Shown piece by piece: positions 7,800 through 15,828 of a stretch of DNA of 25,423 nt. The stretch is taken from positions 1-25,423 of the forward strand of contig JABHNP010000403.1 of NCBI GenBank assembly GCA_018694455.1, in the 5' to 3' direction. The DNA is from Planctomycetaceae bacterium. Lineage in GTDB: Bacteria > Planctomycetota > Planctomycetia > Pirellulales > UBA1268. Position 1 is the first letter of the stretch. The number at the start of each line of letters is the position of its first letter. The notes below the pieces were generated by a model. It worked only from the letters and a program-made list of their open reading frames with translations. It did not search any database and had not been told where the DNA came from. A program made the translations under genes and the position numbers.

Positions 7800-7883
7800 A
7801 AATAGGGTTCCGGTGAATACATTGAAAAAATAGGTGACGATTCATCATGACGTGGGTGCATTAAATTCGTACAACCTTCCCTT

Positions 7884-8780
7884 ATGGTACGCAACAACTG
7901 GAACTTTACAGCGAATCCTTTCGAGGGAACCCTTACTCCGGGGACTTTCTATTGCGGAAAGCCTCAGGAAGAGGCACTTGCTCGTCTCGAGTGGATTTGT
8001 GAGGAACGTCAGCGATTTGCGATAGTGGCCGGTGTCGAGGGAGTAGGGAAGAGTCATCTTTCCACAATGGCCCTCCGCCGCTTTGGTGGACTCGGCGCCG
8101 AGGCAATGTTGCTGTCACTACACGGTATGCCTGAGGGGGAATGGCTACAATTTCTCATTGAAAGGCTTCCGCTCGATCAGGCAAGTCGTTGTGAATCAAT
8201 AACGAATTGGCAGAAATTAGAAAATAGGCTTCGTGAAAATCGATTGATGGAGCGGCCTACGGTCATCCTTGTCGATGACATTGATCAAGCTCCTGCTGAT
8301 GCTATCTCGGGAATCGAACGTCTCGTACATAGTGCCGAACCGCGATTTAGCTGGACAACAGTTGTTGGGACTGCAACCAGCTCTTCACTATCAAATATTC
8401 CTGAATCACTCCGAAAACAGTCTGCTCTGAAAATTCTTCTTGAGCCATGGGAGAGTAGTGATGTTCGTGCGTTTTTATCAACTTCAATACAAAGAGTCGG
8501 TGGTGATCCAGTAATTATTCCATCCGCCACGGCAGATACGATCACTCGTTTTGCCGGTGGGCTTCCCCGTCTCGTAAGCCGCCTCACTCATCTCTCCTTA
8601 GCTGCTGCAGCCGGTGATGGGCTCCGTCACCTCGACTCGTCAACAGTTGAACGAGTGTGGAGAGAATTGTACCCAGTGGATGCATACAGCGATCCACTCA
8701 CACGAACTGATGCTGGTCATAGCGGCCGACCTGAACGGCCGGTGGGACGCGTTCGGGCTGTCCGAAAATTATTTGAATAA
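7884..8780 (+). CDS. ExeA/GspA-like AAA ATPase
   Basis: A 298-aa P-loop ATPase of the ExeA-like group. The start MVRNNWNFTANPF matches the family's usual NPF opening. Walker A is GVEGVGKS (residues 50-57), Walker B VILVDDID (127-134). A sensor-like strand TVVGTATSSS and the ...RLVSRLTHLSL... lid region follow. ExeA acts with ExeB to help secretins assemble across peptidoglycan; others in the group are transposition helpers. No ExeB, secretin or transposase is next to it, and I see no C-terminal membrane span or peptidoglycan-binding domain, so the protein is short of a full ExeA. It probably leads a unit with the DUF6677-like gene 95 bp downstream. Confidence 0.9.
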   Translation: MVRNNWNFTANPFEGTLTPGTFYCGKPQEEALARLEWICEERQRFAIVAGVEGVGKSHLSTMALRRFGGLGAEAMLLSLHGMPEGEWLQFLIERLPLDQASRCESITNWQKLENRLRENRLMERPTVILVDDIDQAPADAISGIERLVHSAEPRFSWTTVVGTATSSSLSNIPESLRKQSALKILLEPWESSDVRAFLSTSIQRVGGDPVIIPSATADTITRFAGGLPRLVSRLTHLSLAAAAGDGLRHLDSSTVERVWRELYPVDAYSDPLTRTDAGHSGRPERPVGRVRAVRKLFE

Positions 8781-8828
8781 ACGGGAATATTCACTGCATC
8801 TACTATATTCGCTTCTCATTTGGTTAAG

Positions 8829-8891
8829 ATGAAGCTCAGTCGCCATTTGTATCTTGTCTGTATCGGAATTTTTCTGTGGCAAAACGTATGA
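8829..8891 (+). CDS. Possible 20-aa leader ORF
   Basis: A 20-codon ORF, MKLSRHLYLVCIGIFLWQNV, hydrophobic in the middle. Its TGA overlaps the ATG at 8888 of the next gene as ATGA, the layout of translational coupling. No good Shine-Dalgarno precedes it, so it may be a chance ORF. It would favour the 8888 start of the downstream gene over GTG 8876. Confidence 0.2.
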   Translation: MKLSRHLYLVCIGIFLWQNV

Positions 8892-9610
8892 CTCCCGCCT
8901 CGCAGGCATCATCTCACCGTCGAATCGTTGCGGTATCTCCAGATGATGGTTCAGCAATCAACCTGAAACAGCCTGAACTCGCTGCATTCCTTGCTTGGTT
9001 CATACCCGGGCTCGGGCATTTGTATCAGGGTCGCACGAAAAAAGGTGCCATGTACATGTCGGTTATTCTGACACTGTTCGTGGCTGGCTTGTGGCTCGGA
9101 GATGGGCGGGTTGTCTATGCATCATGGCGACCGACCGATACTCGTTGGTGGTTTGTTTGCCATGCAGGTATTGGAGTTGCAGCAGTGCCAGCAGTTGTGC
9201 AGTCAGTCTCTATGACGGGCTCGAATCACGAACCATTTTGGATTGCTGGATGGATGACACCGCCACTTCTTGAAGGGCAACTTGTGTCGCGTGAATTTGC
9301 GGAACGACTTGTGAATAAGGACCCTTATATATTTGAATTGGATTTCTGGGATCGACCGCCATATAAACAATTCCGAGCCGATCAGGTTTCAATGTGGCAC
9401 CATAAACTAGGGCGTTTTTTCGAGCTCGGTACGCTCTACACAGTGCTTGCAGGCATGCTCAATATGCTGGTCATCTACGATGCGTGGGCAGGCCCAATGC
9501 ATCCACTCATAAAACAAGAAAAATCTTCTACGAGTTCTGACGAAGAAAATAATCAGGATGATGACACTCAGAGTGATGGCACAGCTGATACAGGTTCAGT
9601 GACACGATGA
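8876..9610 (+). CDS. DUF6677-like multi-span membrane protein
   Basis: A 244-aa inner-membrane protein, likely the planctomycete DUF6677 family (assignment from memory). ELAAFLAWFIPGLGHLYQGRTKKG is the recognisable block: a first membrane segment with a P-G-x-G-H-x-Y-Q-G turn. Further spans are around YMSVILTLFVAGLWL, FVCHAGIGVAAVPAVVQ and YTVLAGMLNMLVIY, giving about four. The C-terminal 30 residues are very acidic and Ser/Thr-rich (DEENNQDDDTQSD), probably cytoplasmic. The start is GTG at 8876 or ATG at 8888; neither has a strong ribosome binding site. The 73-aa membrane protein follows 21 bp later, suggesting a joint envelope role. Function unknown. Confidence 0.88.
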   Translation: MAKRMTPASQASSHRRIVAVSPDDGSAINLKQPELAAFLAWFIPGLGHLYQGRTKKGAMYMSVILTLFVAGLWLGDGRVVYASWRPTDTRWWFVCHAGIGVAAVPAVVQSVSMTGSNHEPFWIAGWMTPPLLEGQLVSREFAERLVNKDPYIFELDFWDRPPYKQFRADQVSMWHHKLGRFFELGTLYTVLAGMLNMLVIYDAWAGPMHPLIKQEKSSTSSDEENNQDDDTQSDGTADTGSVTR

Positions 9611-9631
9611 TGTTTTTTATGGAGACTTAGA

Positions 9632-9853
9632 ATGGATTCCGGCATCATGATAGTCTTTGCACTTTTTCTCGAGAATGTACCGATGCTCTTTTTCAGCCTT
9701 CCCTTAATTGCGGCAGCCAGCATCGTTTTTTCGGCAACGCATCATGAATCGCCGCCAGCAATCTGGAGAGGAGCCGTTGAATGGATGATTTGGCTGGTTG
9801 GTATCCTTGGCACAGTTTTGCTGGCTGTCTTTATACTGAGTCAATTAGCGTAA
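9632..9853 (+). CDS. Small membrane protein, two predicted spans
   Basis: A 73-aa protein I do not recognise. Two hydrophobic segments are clear: roughly residues 5-33 (MIVFALFLENVPMLFFSLPL onward) and residues 50-71 (MIWLVGILGTVLLAVFILSQ), linked by a short polar loop HHESPPAIWRGA. GGAGA lies six bases before the ATG, which makes the start secure. It is 21 bp downstream of the DUF6677-like gene and very likely co-transcribed. Its stop lies only 2 bp from the stop of rlmN on the other strand, with no terminator between. Confidence 0.8.
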   Translation: MDSGIMIVFALFLENVPMLFFSLPLIAAASIVFSATHHESPPAIWRGAVEWMIWLVGILGTVLLAVFILSQLA

Positions 9854-9855
9854 GG

Positions 9856-10962
9856 TTATATTTCAGATTCTTCCGCCAAAGAAGGTTTTTCTCTGGCGAG
9901 GCGACGTAGTTGCCCGCAGGCAGCATCAATTCTTGAGCCCTTTCTCCTTCGAGTCTGGACATTCACGCCAGCATTCCGAAGGACATCAAGAAATCGCTCA
10001 CGAGACACATCAGTAGGCTCTTCCCACGGTAGGCCATCAACTGTGTTGTATGGAATAATGTTTACAAGCGCCGCGCGTTTACCAATAAAACGAGCCAATG
10101 AACGAGCGTGATCTGGAGAATCATTAAGATTTCCGAGTAAGACATATTCAAAAGTAAGGCGACGACCGGAGGTTTCCCAGTACCGGTCAGCTGCAGATAA
10201 AATGGCATGAATTCCGATCGACTTATTTACTGGAACGAGTTTCGTTCGGAGCAGATCGTCAGCAGCATGGAGCGATACGGCAAGATGGTATCCAGGGTTT
10301 TCATGAGAGAGCCTGTCAATTGCTGACGGCAAACCAACAGTTGAGATAGTGATTCGTCGTTGAGATATACCAAGCCCATCGGGACTTTGTGCAGCTGCGA
10401 GAGCAGGTAATAATCGATCGAGGTTTGCAAGTGGTTCACCCATACCCATGACGACAATATGACTGAGTCGTTCGTCTGGTGGGAGTAAACGAGTGAGTCG
10501 TAATAACTGTTCGATGATCTCACCAGTTGTCAAATTTCGAATAACTCCATCGAGACCACTAGCACAAAAGACACATCCCATGGCGCAACCGACTTGTGAA
10601 GAAATACAAACAGTACGCCGAATACCGTCACGTAATAAAACACACTCGATCTGTTGACCATCGTGTAGTTGGAGAAGTAGTTTTTCAGTCCCATCTTCAG
10701 CAACTTGATGGCGGGCGATGTGAGTCGTCCAGATTCTTAATTCGGCATCTAGCTGCTGCCGAAGATCATGTGGCAGATCGGTCATGTCAGAAAAAGAATC
10801 TGCCCGTCGTGCATGAAGCCAGCGATACACTGCTTTTGCCCTCCACGCGGGCTGTCCCGCTTGGGAAAGCCATGCTCCAAAATCAAACTCAGGATCGAGT
10901 ATATGTGGCAGATGGTTGGGCGGGGTTATTCCCATCGTTATTGGCGTTGTATTAGGCGGCAT
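9856..10962 (-). CDS. rlmN: 23S rRNA A2503 / tRNA A37 C2-methyltransferase
   Basis: A 368-aa radical-SAM methyltransferase that makes 2-methyladenosine at 23S rRNA A2503 and, in some bacteria, tRNA A37. The radical SAM cysteines are CAMGCVFC (Cys126, 130, 133), preceded by CISSQVGC. Family blocks LTTGEIIEQ, VMGMGEPLAN, ISTVGL, LAVSLHA and FEYVLLGNLNDS are present. The catalytic C-terminal cysteine is in IDAACGQL (Cys349). I keep the ATG at 10962, which has GGAAA upstream; the ATG nine codons later is also possible. It is divergent from the 71-aa membrane protein gene, with a perfect palindrome in the gap. Confidence 0.97.
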   Translation of the reverse strand: MPPNTTPITMGITPPNHLPHILDPEFDFGAWLSQAGQPAWRAKAVYRWLHARRADSFSDMTDLPHDLRQQLDAELRIWTTHIARHQVAEDGTEKLLLQLHDGQQIECVLLRDGIRRTVCISSQVGCAMGCVFCASGLDGVIRNLTTGEIIEQLLRLTRLLPPDERLSHIVVMGMGEPLANLDRLLPALAAAQSPDGLGISQRRITISTVGLPSAIDRLSHENPGYHLAVSLHAADDLLRTKLVPVNKSIGIHAILSAADRYWETSGRRLTFEYVLLGNLNDSPDHARSLARFIGKRAALVNIIPYNTVDGLPWEEPTDVSRERFLDVLRNAGVNVQTRRRKGSRIDAACGQLRRLAREKPSLAEESEI

Positions 10963-11026
10963 GAATCATTTCCGGTTAAAGACCGACTGGTATGAGGTCG
11001 AAGAAGCATGTAAAGTGCTACGTTAG

Positions 11027-11040
11027 GGAGAACGTTCTCC
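11027..11040. repeat. Perfect 14-bp palindrome GGAGAACGTTCTCC
   Basis: A self-complementary 14-mer in the 116-bp gap between divergent rlmN and the 71-aa membrane protein gene. It is followed on the plus strand by a T-rich stretch (CTTTTATTT), but the hairpin loop would be only ACGT, so an operator is as likely as a weak hairpin. Confidence 0.5.
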
Positions 11041-11078
11041 GTCCTTTTATTTCCCTCTGAGAATACCAATCGTCAACA

Positions 11079-11294
11079 ATGAGCCAGCAGCAATTTGAAG
11101 AACGAACAAAGTGGGTTTATGACGAACAGACTTTTCCAGTCTGGAATGAGTCTTTTGATAAAGACGACCGTACCGAAATGATCCGGGAAGATTTATGGGC
11201 TGGTCGTAGTATCTCAATTTTATTGGCCTCTCTGGTTGCAATTGGTCTGATTCTGGCAGGTCTTACTATTAACTTTGTAACCAACTGGCAATAG
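11079..11294 (+). CDS. Small C-terminally anchored membrane protein
   Basis: A 71-aa protein with no family I recognise. The first 45 residues are polar and charged (QQFEERTKWVYDEQ, FDKDDRTEMIRED). A single hydrophobic segment follows (ISILLASLVAIGLILAGLTI), then a short tail, giving a tail-anchored layout. No clear Shine-Dalgarno precedes the ATG, but composition and the well-formed membrane segment make it a likely gene. It lies 210 bp before ispE. Confidence 0.65.
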   Translation: MSQQQFEERTKWVYDEQTFPVWNESFDKDDRTEMIREDLWAGRSISILLASLVAIGLILAGLTINFVTNWQ

Positions 11295-11504
11295 TTGTAG
11301 TCGAGAGTTGGCAGGAAATGCTTGTTGTATCATCTATGGTACGCGAGACCCGCTTACTACCTTACCATGCGGCATCTGTGCGAAAGGATGCGTGGTGTTA
11401 CAAAGCAGCGGAGCAGTGAAAATGCTTTCACAAAATTGCGTGGGTGACTTAAGCCAAAAAAAGAGCAGTGATGAACATGTCGTCTGGTCGCAGAGATTGA
11501 AGAT
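11295..11504 (+). other. Intergenic stretch before ispE, nothing certain
   Basis: Short ORFs are present (a 33-codon one from ATG 11318 and a TTG-started one running into ispE), but neither has a convincing start or recognisable sequence. I see no tRNA, strong hairpin or clear promoter here. Confidence 0.4.
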
Positions 11505-12461
11505 ATGATGCATCAGGGATCACTTCAGACAGGCGTGATAGATCAAGTAGTCATTGATGCACCTGCCAAGTTGAATTTCTCGCTTGCAGTTCTTAACCGT
11601 CGCCATGATGGATTCCATGAGATTGAGAGTCTTATGGTTCCAGTGTCGTTGTATGATCGGCTTCATATGCAGCGATGTCCGGATGGGGAATTTTCTCTCG
11701 AAGTTATTTTTGCTGGACGGCTTGCCGGTGAACTAAGCCACTCGCTTGCTTGCGATGTTCCTGACGACGATAGAAATCTGGTGTTGCGGGCGGCACGGCT
11801 TTTAGCTGAACGAGCAAATGTTGAAGCCGGTCTTCGTATTCGACTTGAAAAGCATATTCCATCAGGTGCTGGCCTTGGTGGTGGATCGAGTGACGCCGCA
11901 TCTACTTTGTTTGCTGCTTCTAAAATCTGGAATCTTGATTGGACAAAAGACCAGCTCGCTGAATTATCTGCAGAACTAGGTAGTGATATCCCTTGGTTTT
12001 TTGCAGGTAGTGCGGGTCTTGTTCATGGGCGAGGTGAGCACGTTACGCCAATTGACGGTATTCCTGCGCTCGACGTGGTCATTGCCTGTCCATCAGATGG
12101 GCTCTCAACAGCAAAGGTGTACGCAGCGTGTGAACCAGATGTTCAGCGACGTGGTGAAGCAGCATCACTTACTAGGTACCTTCAAGAAAACTCAATTCGC
12201 CAAGCCCTGCCGCTGATGCATAATTCACTTCAGCAACCAGCCCGAACCCTTGCACCCTCAGTCGATGCATTACTTTCCGATATGGCAAAGTACGATGCAT
12301 TGCATCCCGTCCTTACGGGTAGCGGGAGTGCCTGTTTTAGTATCTGTCGCACAGCCAAAGAAGCCAGCCAGTTGGCAGCATGCCTGGAATCAGCAGGTTG
12401 GCCCTATGTTTGTCCGACACGATGTGCGGCTCGGCAGATGGACAAGGCTTGCTTGGAGTAG
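11505..12461 (+). CDS. ispE: 4-diphosphocytidyl-2-C-methyl-D-erythritol kinase
   Basis: A 318-aa GHMP kinase that phosphorylates CDP-methylerythritol with ATP in the MEP pathway to isoprenoid precursors. APAKLNFSL near the N-terminus carries the conserved Lys22. The ATP-binding GHMP loop is IPSGAGLGGGSSDAAS (118-133). SDIPWFF and the C-terminal LTGSGSACF motif are also in place. Length is normal. Two ATGs lie in tandem at 11505 and 11508; GAAG just upstream serves either. The stop is followed after a single base by AGGAGG and a possible 35-aa ORF. The gene shows that this organism makes isoprenoids by the non-mevalonate route. Confidence 0.96.
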   Translation: MMHQGSLQTGVIDQVVIDAPAKLNFSLAVLNRRHDGFHEIESLMVPVSLYDRLHMQRCPDGEFSLEVIFAGRLAGELSHSLACDVPDDDRNLVLRAARLLAERANVEAGLRIRLEKHIPSGAGLGGGSSDAASTLFAASKIWNLDWTKDQLAELSAELGSDIPWFFAGSAGLVHGRGEHVTPIDGIPALDVVIACPSDGLSTAKVYAACEPDVQRRGEAASLTRYLQENSIRQALPLMHNSLQQPARTLAPSVDALLSDMAKYDALHPVLTGSGSACFSICRTAKEASQLAACLESAGWPYVCPTRCAARQMDKACLE

Positions 12462-12476
12462 CAGGAGGAGCATCAG

Positions 12477-12584
12477 ATGTGTCGAGAGGCAGCTGGAAGG
12501 TACTGGGCCCATGAATTAAAATCTATCGGCAGGAGCAGTTCAGAGCTGTGTTTGCGTCAACCATTTTGTCTCACAAGAGAGTGA
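12477..12584 (+). CDS. Possible 35-aa small ORF after ispE
   Basis: MCREAAGRYWAHELKSIGRS and 15 more residues; no family recognised and no membrane segment. What supports it is the ribosome binding site: AGGAGG at 12463-12468 with an ideal 8-base spacer, better than that of almost any larger gene in the window, starting 15 bp after the ispE stop. Its 3' end overlaps the end of ilvE on the other strand by 28 bp. It could also be a remnant of a longer gene. Confidence 0.4.
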   Translation: MCREAAGRYWAHELKSIGRSSSELCLRQPFCLTRE

Positions 12585-13420
12585 AAACAAGCTGTCAGTT
12601 TCTTCGTGATCGGGCCAGGAATGCCCTCCCCTATTAGGCGGCCATCAATCTCTACCACAGGAATGACTTCTGCCGCGGTTCCTGTTAAAAAGCATTCGTC
12701 AGCTGTGTAGAGATCATGTCGAGTCAGTGTTGCTTCTCGACAGTCAATGTCTTCCTTTAAAGCCAATTCCATCACCACTGAGCGTGTGATACCCTCAAGA
12801 ATGCCGGCATCGGGAGGTGGTGTGAGCATCCGTTTACCGCGAACAACAAAGATATTATCTCCGGTGCATTCAGCGACTTCTCCCTTATGGTTGAGCATCA
12901 ATGCTTCAACACAGCCAGCCTGAAGCCCTTCGAGTTTTGCCATGATATTATTTAAATAATTCAAGGATTTGATTCGAGGAGAGAGCGCCGCGGTCTGAAT
13001 TCGTTGTGTTGCAGCCGTGACAATACGGAGGCCTTGTTCATAGAATTCTTTTGGATACAGGCTTATTGTATCTGCGATAATAATTATCTGTGGGTCATGA
13101 CAACGGTTTGGATCGAGTCCGAGTGTTCCCGCACCACGCGTCACAATCAACCGGATATAACCATCCTCAAGTTTGTTCGCAGCGAGCGTATCAAGAACAG
13201 CCTGCGACATTCGTTCTCGACTCATTGGAATCTTAAGGCATATAGCTCGGGCACTCGCCCACAGTCTGTCAAGATGATCACTGAGTCGAAACACTCGACC
13301 TGAATAACTTCGAAGCCCCTCAAAAACACCATCGCCGTAGAGGAGGCCATGGTCGAACACGCTGACACGAGCTTCCTCTTCAGGGACAAGGCGATCATTC
13401 ATGAAGATGGTTCGAGGCAT
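12557..13420 (-). CDS. ilvE: Branched-chain amino acid aminotransferase (class IV)
   Basis: A 287-aa PLP-dependent fold-type IV aminotransferase, most likely the branched-chain enzyme that interconverts Leu, Ile and Val with their keto acids. VFDHGLLYGDGVFEGLRSY and FRLSDHLDRLWASA form the N-terminal block. The PLP lysine is Lys151 in SPRIKSLNYL, and the cofactor glutamate is in GEVAECTGDNIF. GILEGITRSVV and FLTGTAAEVIPV complete the class signature. A D-amino acid aminotransferase is the main alternative, but EGLRSY and FRLSDH favour IlvE. AAGGA lies nine bases before the ATG. It is the last gene of the lysS run, 39 bp after the LolD-like gene. Confidence 0.93.
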   Translation of the reverse strand: MPRTIFMNDRLVPEEEARVSVFDHGLLYGDGVFEGLRSYSGRVFRLSDHLDRLWASARAICLKIPMSRERMSQAVLDTLAANKLEDGYIRLIVTRGAGTLGLDPNRCHDPQIIIIADTISLYPKEFYEQGLRIVTAATQRIQTAALSPRIKSLNYLNNIMAKLEGLQAGCVEALMLNHKGEVAECTGDNIFVVRGKRMLTPPPDAGILEGITRSVVMELALKEDIDCREATLTRHDLYTADECFLTGTAAEVIPVVEIDGRLIGEGIPGPITKKLTACFHSLVRQNG

Positions 13421-13459
13421 TATTTCATTATCCTTTTGGCAGAACTATTTGAATGTGAA

Positions 13460-14209
13460 TTATGCCGCTGAATCGGCTGCCCCTGAATTCATTATATCTA
13501 CGGTGCCGGCGGCAAGCCGAACAATGCCTCCAGCTTGGCTGGCAATATCAGCATCATGTGTGACGAGCACTATAGATAGACCTTTGTCTCGGTTCAACTC
13601 AGCGAGCGCCTCAATGATACCAGCACCACTTTCTTCATCGAGGTTGCCGGTTGGTTCGTCGGCTAACAAAACCTGAGGATCAGTAATTAAAGCTCGGGCA
13701 ATAGCGACACGCTGCATTTCACCACCTGACAATTGTCTTGGCCGATGATGAAGCCTGTCGCTGAGTCCAAATCGATCAAGGAGTGCCTTTGCCTTTTCTT
13801 GAGCTGCTCGACGCTGAGTAAACCAGTCAAAAATGCCGTACCGAATGAGCAGCGGAGCAAGCACATTTTCCAAAGCAGTGAGTTCAGGGAGTAAATGATA
13901 TGCCTGAAAGACCATGCCTATCGAACTGTTTCGAAGTCGGTCTTTTTCGCGAACTGGGAGGTTGTCGATTCGTCGTCCATTGATCCAGACTTCACCACTA
14001 TCAGGTGCATCAAGGAGTCCCATCACATGAAGCAAGGTGCTTTTTCCAGAGCCACTCTGGCCAACAACAGCAAGAAAGCCACCTTCCTTAAGTGTAAAAT
14101 CAACACCCCGAAGAACCTCAAGAGTAGTCGTCCCGGATTGATACTGCTTACACACCTGTCGGGTTTCCAACATGGGTGGTGTCTTTGATGGTATTTCTAA
14201 ATCACTCAT
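13460..14209 (-). CDS. lolD: LolD/MacB-type ABC transporter ATPase
   Basis: A 249-aa ABC ATPase of the LolD/FtsE/MacB group, partner of the permease encoded just before it. Walker A is GQSGSGKST (50-58), the ABC signature LSGGEMQRVAIARAL (160-174), Walker B VLLADEPTGNLDEE (180-193) and the switch histidine H218 in VLVTHDAD. LolCDE extracts lipoproteins from the inner membrane for sorting; planctomycete relatives may serve lipoprotein or other envelope export. The start overlaps the permease gene by eight bases, implying coupled translation and complex assembly. The function is inferred from family and partner, not proven. Confidence 0.92.
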   Translation of the reverse strand: MSDLEIPSKTPPMLETRQVCKQYQSGTTTLEVLRGVDFTLKEGGFLAVVGQSGSGKSTLLHVMGLLDAPDSGEVWINGRRIDNLPVREKDRLRNSSIGMVFQAYHLLPELTALENVLAPLLIRYGIFDWFTQRRAAQEKAKALLDRFGLSDRLHHRPRQLSGGEMQRVAIARALITDPQVLLADEPTGNLDEESGAGIIEALAELNRDKGLSIVLVTHDADIASQAGGIVRLAAGTVDIMNSGAADSAA

Positions 14210-15812
14210 GTCGTAAAGCCTCTACTGCATGGAGGCGGGCTGCTCGTACCGCAGGTAAGACACTCGAACCAGTTGCAATGACTATCGCACCAATAATAAT
14301 CCAGCCAATTGTGACAGGGTCAATGATCGTTGGAATCTGAAAAAAGTAGTAAATAGATGGGTCGAACACCCTCGACCCTGTACACCATTCGACGACTAAT
14401 CGTATCTGATTGATGTTGTAGGTGATGCTGAGGCCGAGAACGAGACCAGCACCGGCACCAAGAAGACCAAGAAAGAGCCCGTATCCAAGAAAAATACCTG
14501 CAATACCAGAGGACGTTGCCCCAAGGGCCTTAAGAATTCCAATATCACGCGTCTTTTCAACAACAATCATGAAAAAGATTGCAAGGATGCCGAATCCTGC
14601 AACTGCGATAATAAGGAAGAGCAGGATATTGAGAACCGCCATTTCCATATCAACTGCTGACAGGAGGGGCCCCTGTTTGTCTCGCCAAGTTGCAATCGCG
14701 TAGAGGTCTGAAGGAAAGACTTCTCGTAAACGGTCTCGTACCTCATTCAGTTTTGCATCTGGCTTGAGACGAATTTGAATTGAATTCACACTTGGAATCC
14801 CAGTCTGCGGATCAATCATTCCCCGCATTCGTTGAAGTGCGTCGATAGGGACAAAAACAAAGTTTGAGTCATATTCACTCATTTTACTCTCGTAGAAATC
14901 AACAATTGTGAAGTTGTCACTCACAGCTTTTGGTGGCGTGCCGGCAGTAGGGAATGTTATTTTGACATCATCACCCGGCAGTGTAAGAAATTGATCAACT
15001 CCCTGACGGTTTCGAAAACTTGCCAACCCGATACCCGGAACAATACCCGTGAATTGCTCTTTGGCTGGGTCCATGGCACGTCCCTGGGCCGGTCGAGCTG
15101 TTTGGAACGGGTTCTTCCGGCTTTCTCCATCTTCGGTGACATCAGAAGAGGTCTCAGCAGAATCATCTTTCGGGCTGGTTGCAGCAAGCACATCATGCAC
15201 CTGCTGGTCGACTGAGCGTGTGGTCGTGTTCTCAGCAGATTTTTTTGTCTCAAGACGCTCTTTCCAAAGACGCTCTCGTTCTACACGCATTCGACGGTGT
15301 GGCCATCCGGCATGCTCCAAAGCAGGTCGAGTTGGGGTCTCCGTTGGACTCTGACTATCAGTCGTGTCGTAGCCACCCTCTCGTAGGCTGAACGAAAGCT
15401 GCTCTCTATTTGTAGGGTGTTGGAGATATTGCCCAAAGTCACTGACCTGTGCATGAGTTCTTGGATCGATGCCAATGAACATGACCTGTCGGGTCACCCA
15501 CTGTCCACGAACCTGAAAACTGAGCATAGCAGGCACCGCAACAGTAGGAGTCATACCGGCTATCTGATCACCAGCGGCTCGCTCAATTTCTTCTATATGC
15601 CATTGTGGATCTTGAAATCCTGACAAAGAGTGACTTTCGAAAACAATATCAGACAAAATGCCATGGATACGGGTTTGCATCTCATGTGAGAAGCCAGCCA
15701 TCACGGAGTTTACGACAATCATTGTTGCCACACCAAGTGTCACGCTAATGACACTAGCGAGTGCAATCCATCGCGTACGAAGATATCGCCAACAAAGAAG
15801 GAGTTTGTACAT
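14202..15812 (-). CDS. LolC/E-like ABC transporter permease
   Basis: A 536-aa permease of the FtsX/MacB type. One N-terminal span (WIALASVISVTLGVATMIVV) is followed by a large periplasmic region of about 370 residues. Three C-terminal spans come next (VLNILLFLIIAVAGFGILAI; GYGLFLGLLGAGAGLVLG; VTIGWIIIGAIVIATG), and the protein ends in RAARLHAVEALRHE. The FtsX hallmark EKTRDIGILKALGAT is present. The periplasmic part includes a charged, low-complexity insertion rich in Glu, Lys, Asp and Ser. I start at the ATG at 15812 (MYKLLLCWRYLRTRW), 16 bp after lysS; an in-frame GTG at 15875 would overlap lysS and adds unconvincing residues. It works with the LolD-like ATPase encoded next. Confidence 0.9.
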   Translation of the reverse strand: MYKLLLCWRYLRTRWIALASVISVTLGVATMIVVNSVMAGFSHEMQTRIHGILSDIVFESHSLSGFQDPQWHIEEIERAAGDQIAGMTPTVAVPAMLSFQVRGQWVTRQVMFIGIDPRTHAQVSDFGQYLQHPTNREQLSFSLREGGYDTTDSQSPTETPTRPALEHAGWPHRRMRVERERLWKERLETKKSAENTTTRSVDQQVHDVLAATSPKDDSAETSSDVTEDGESRKNPFQTARPAQGRAMDPAKEQFTGIVPGIGLASFRNRQGVDQFLTLPGDDVKITFPTAGTPPKAVSDNFTIVDFYESKMSEYDSNFVFVPIDALQRMRGMIDPQTGIPSVNSIQIRLKPDAKLNEVRDRLREVFPSDLYAIATWRDKQGPLLSAVDMEMAVLNILLFLIIAVAGFGILAIFFMIVVEKTRDIGILKALGATSSGIAGIFLGYGLFLGLLGAGAGLVLGLSITYNINQIRLVVEWCTGSRVFDPSIYYFFQIPTIIDPVTIGWIIIGAIVIATGSSVLPAVRAARLHAVEALRHE

Positions 15813-15828
15813 ATCGCCAATCGAATTA

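Noticed and set aside
11308..11508. 66-aa plus-strand ORF running into ispE
   Set aside because: TTG start, no ribosome binding site, no recognisable sequence; its overlap with the ispE ATG looks accidental.
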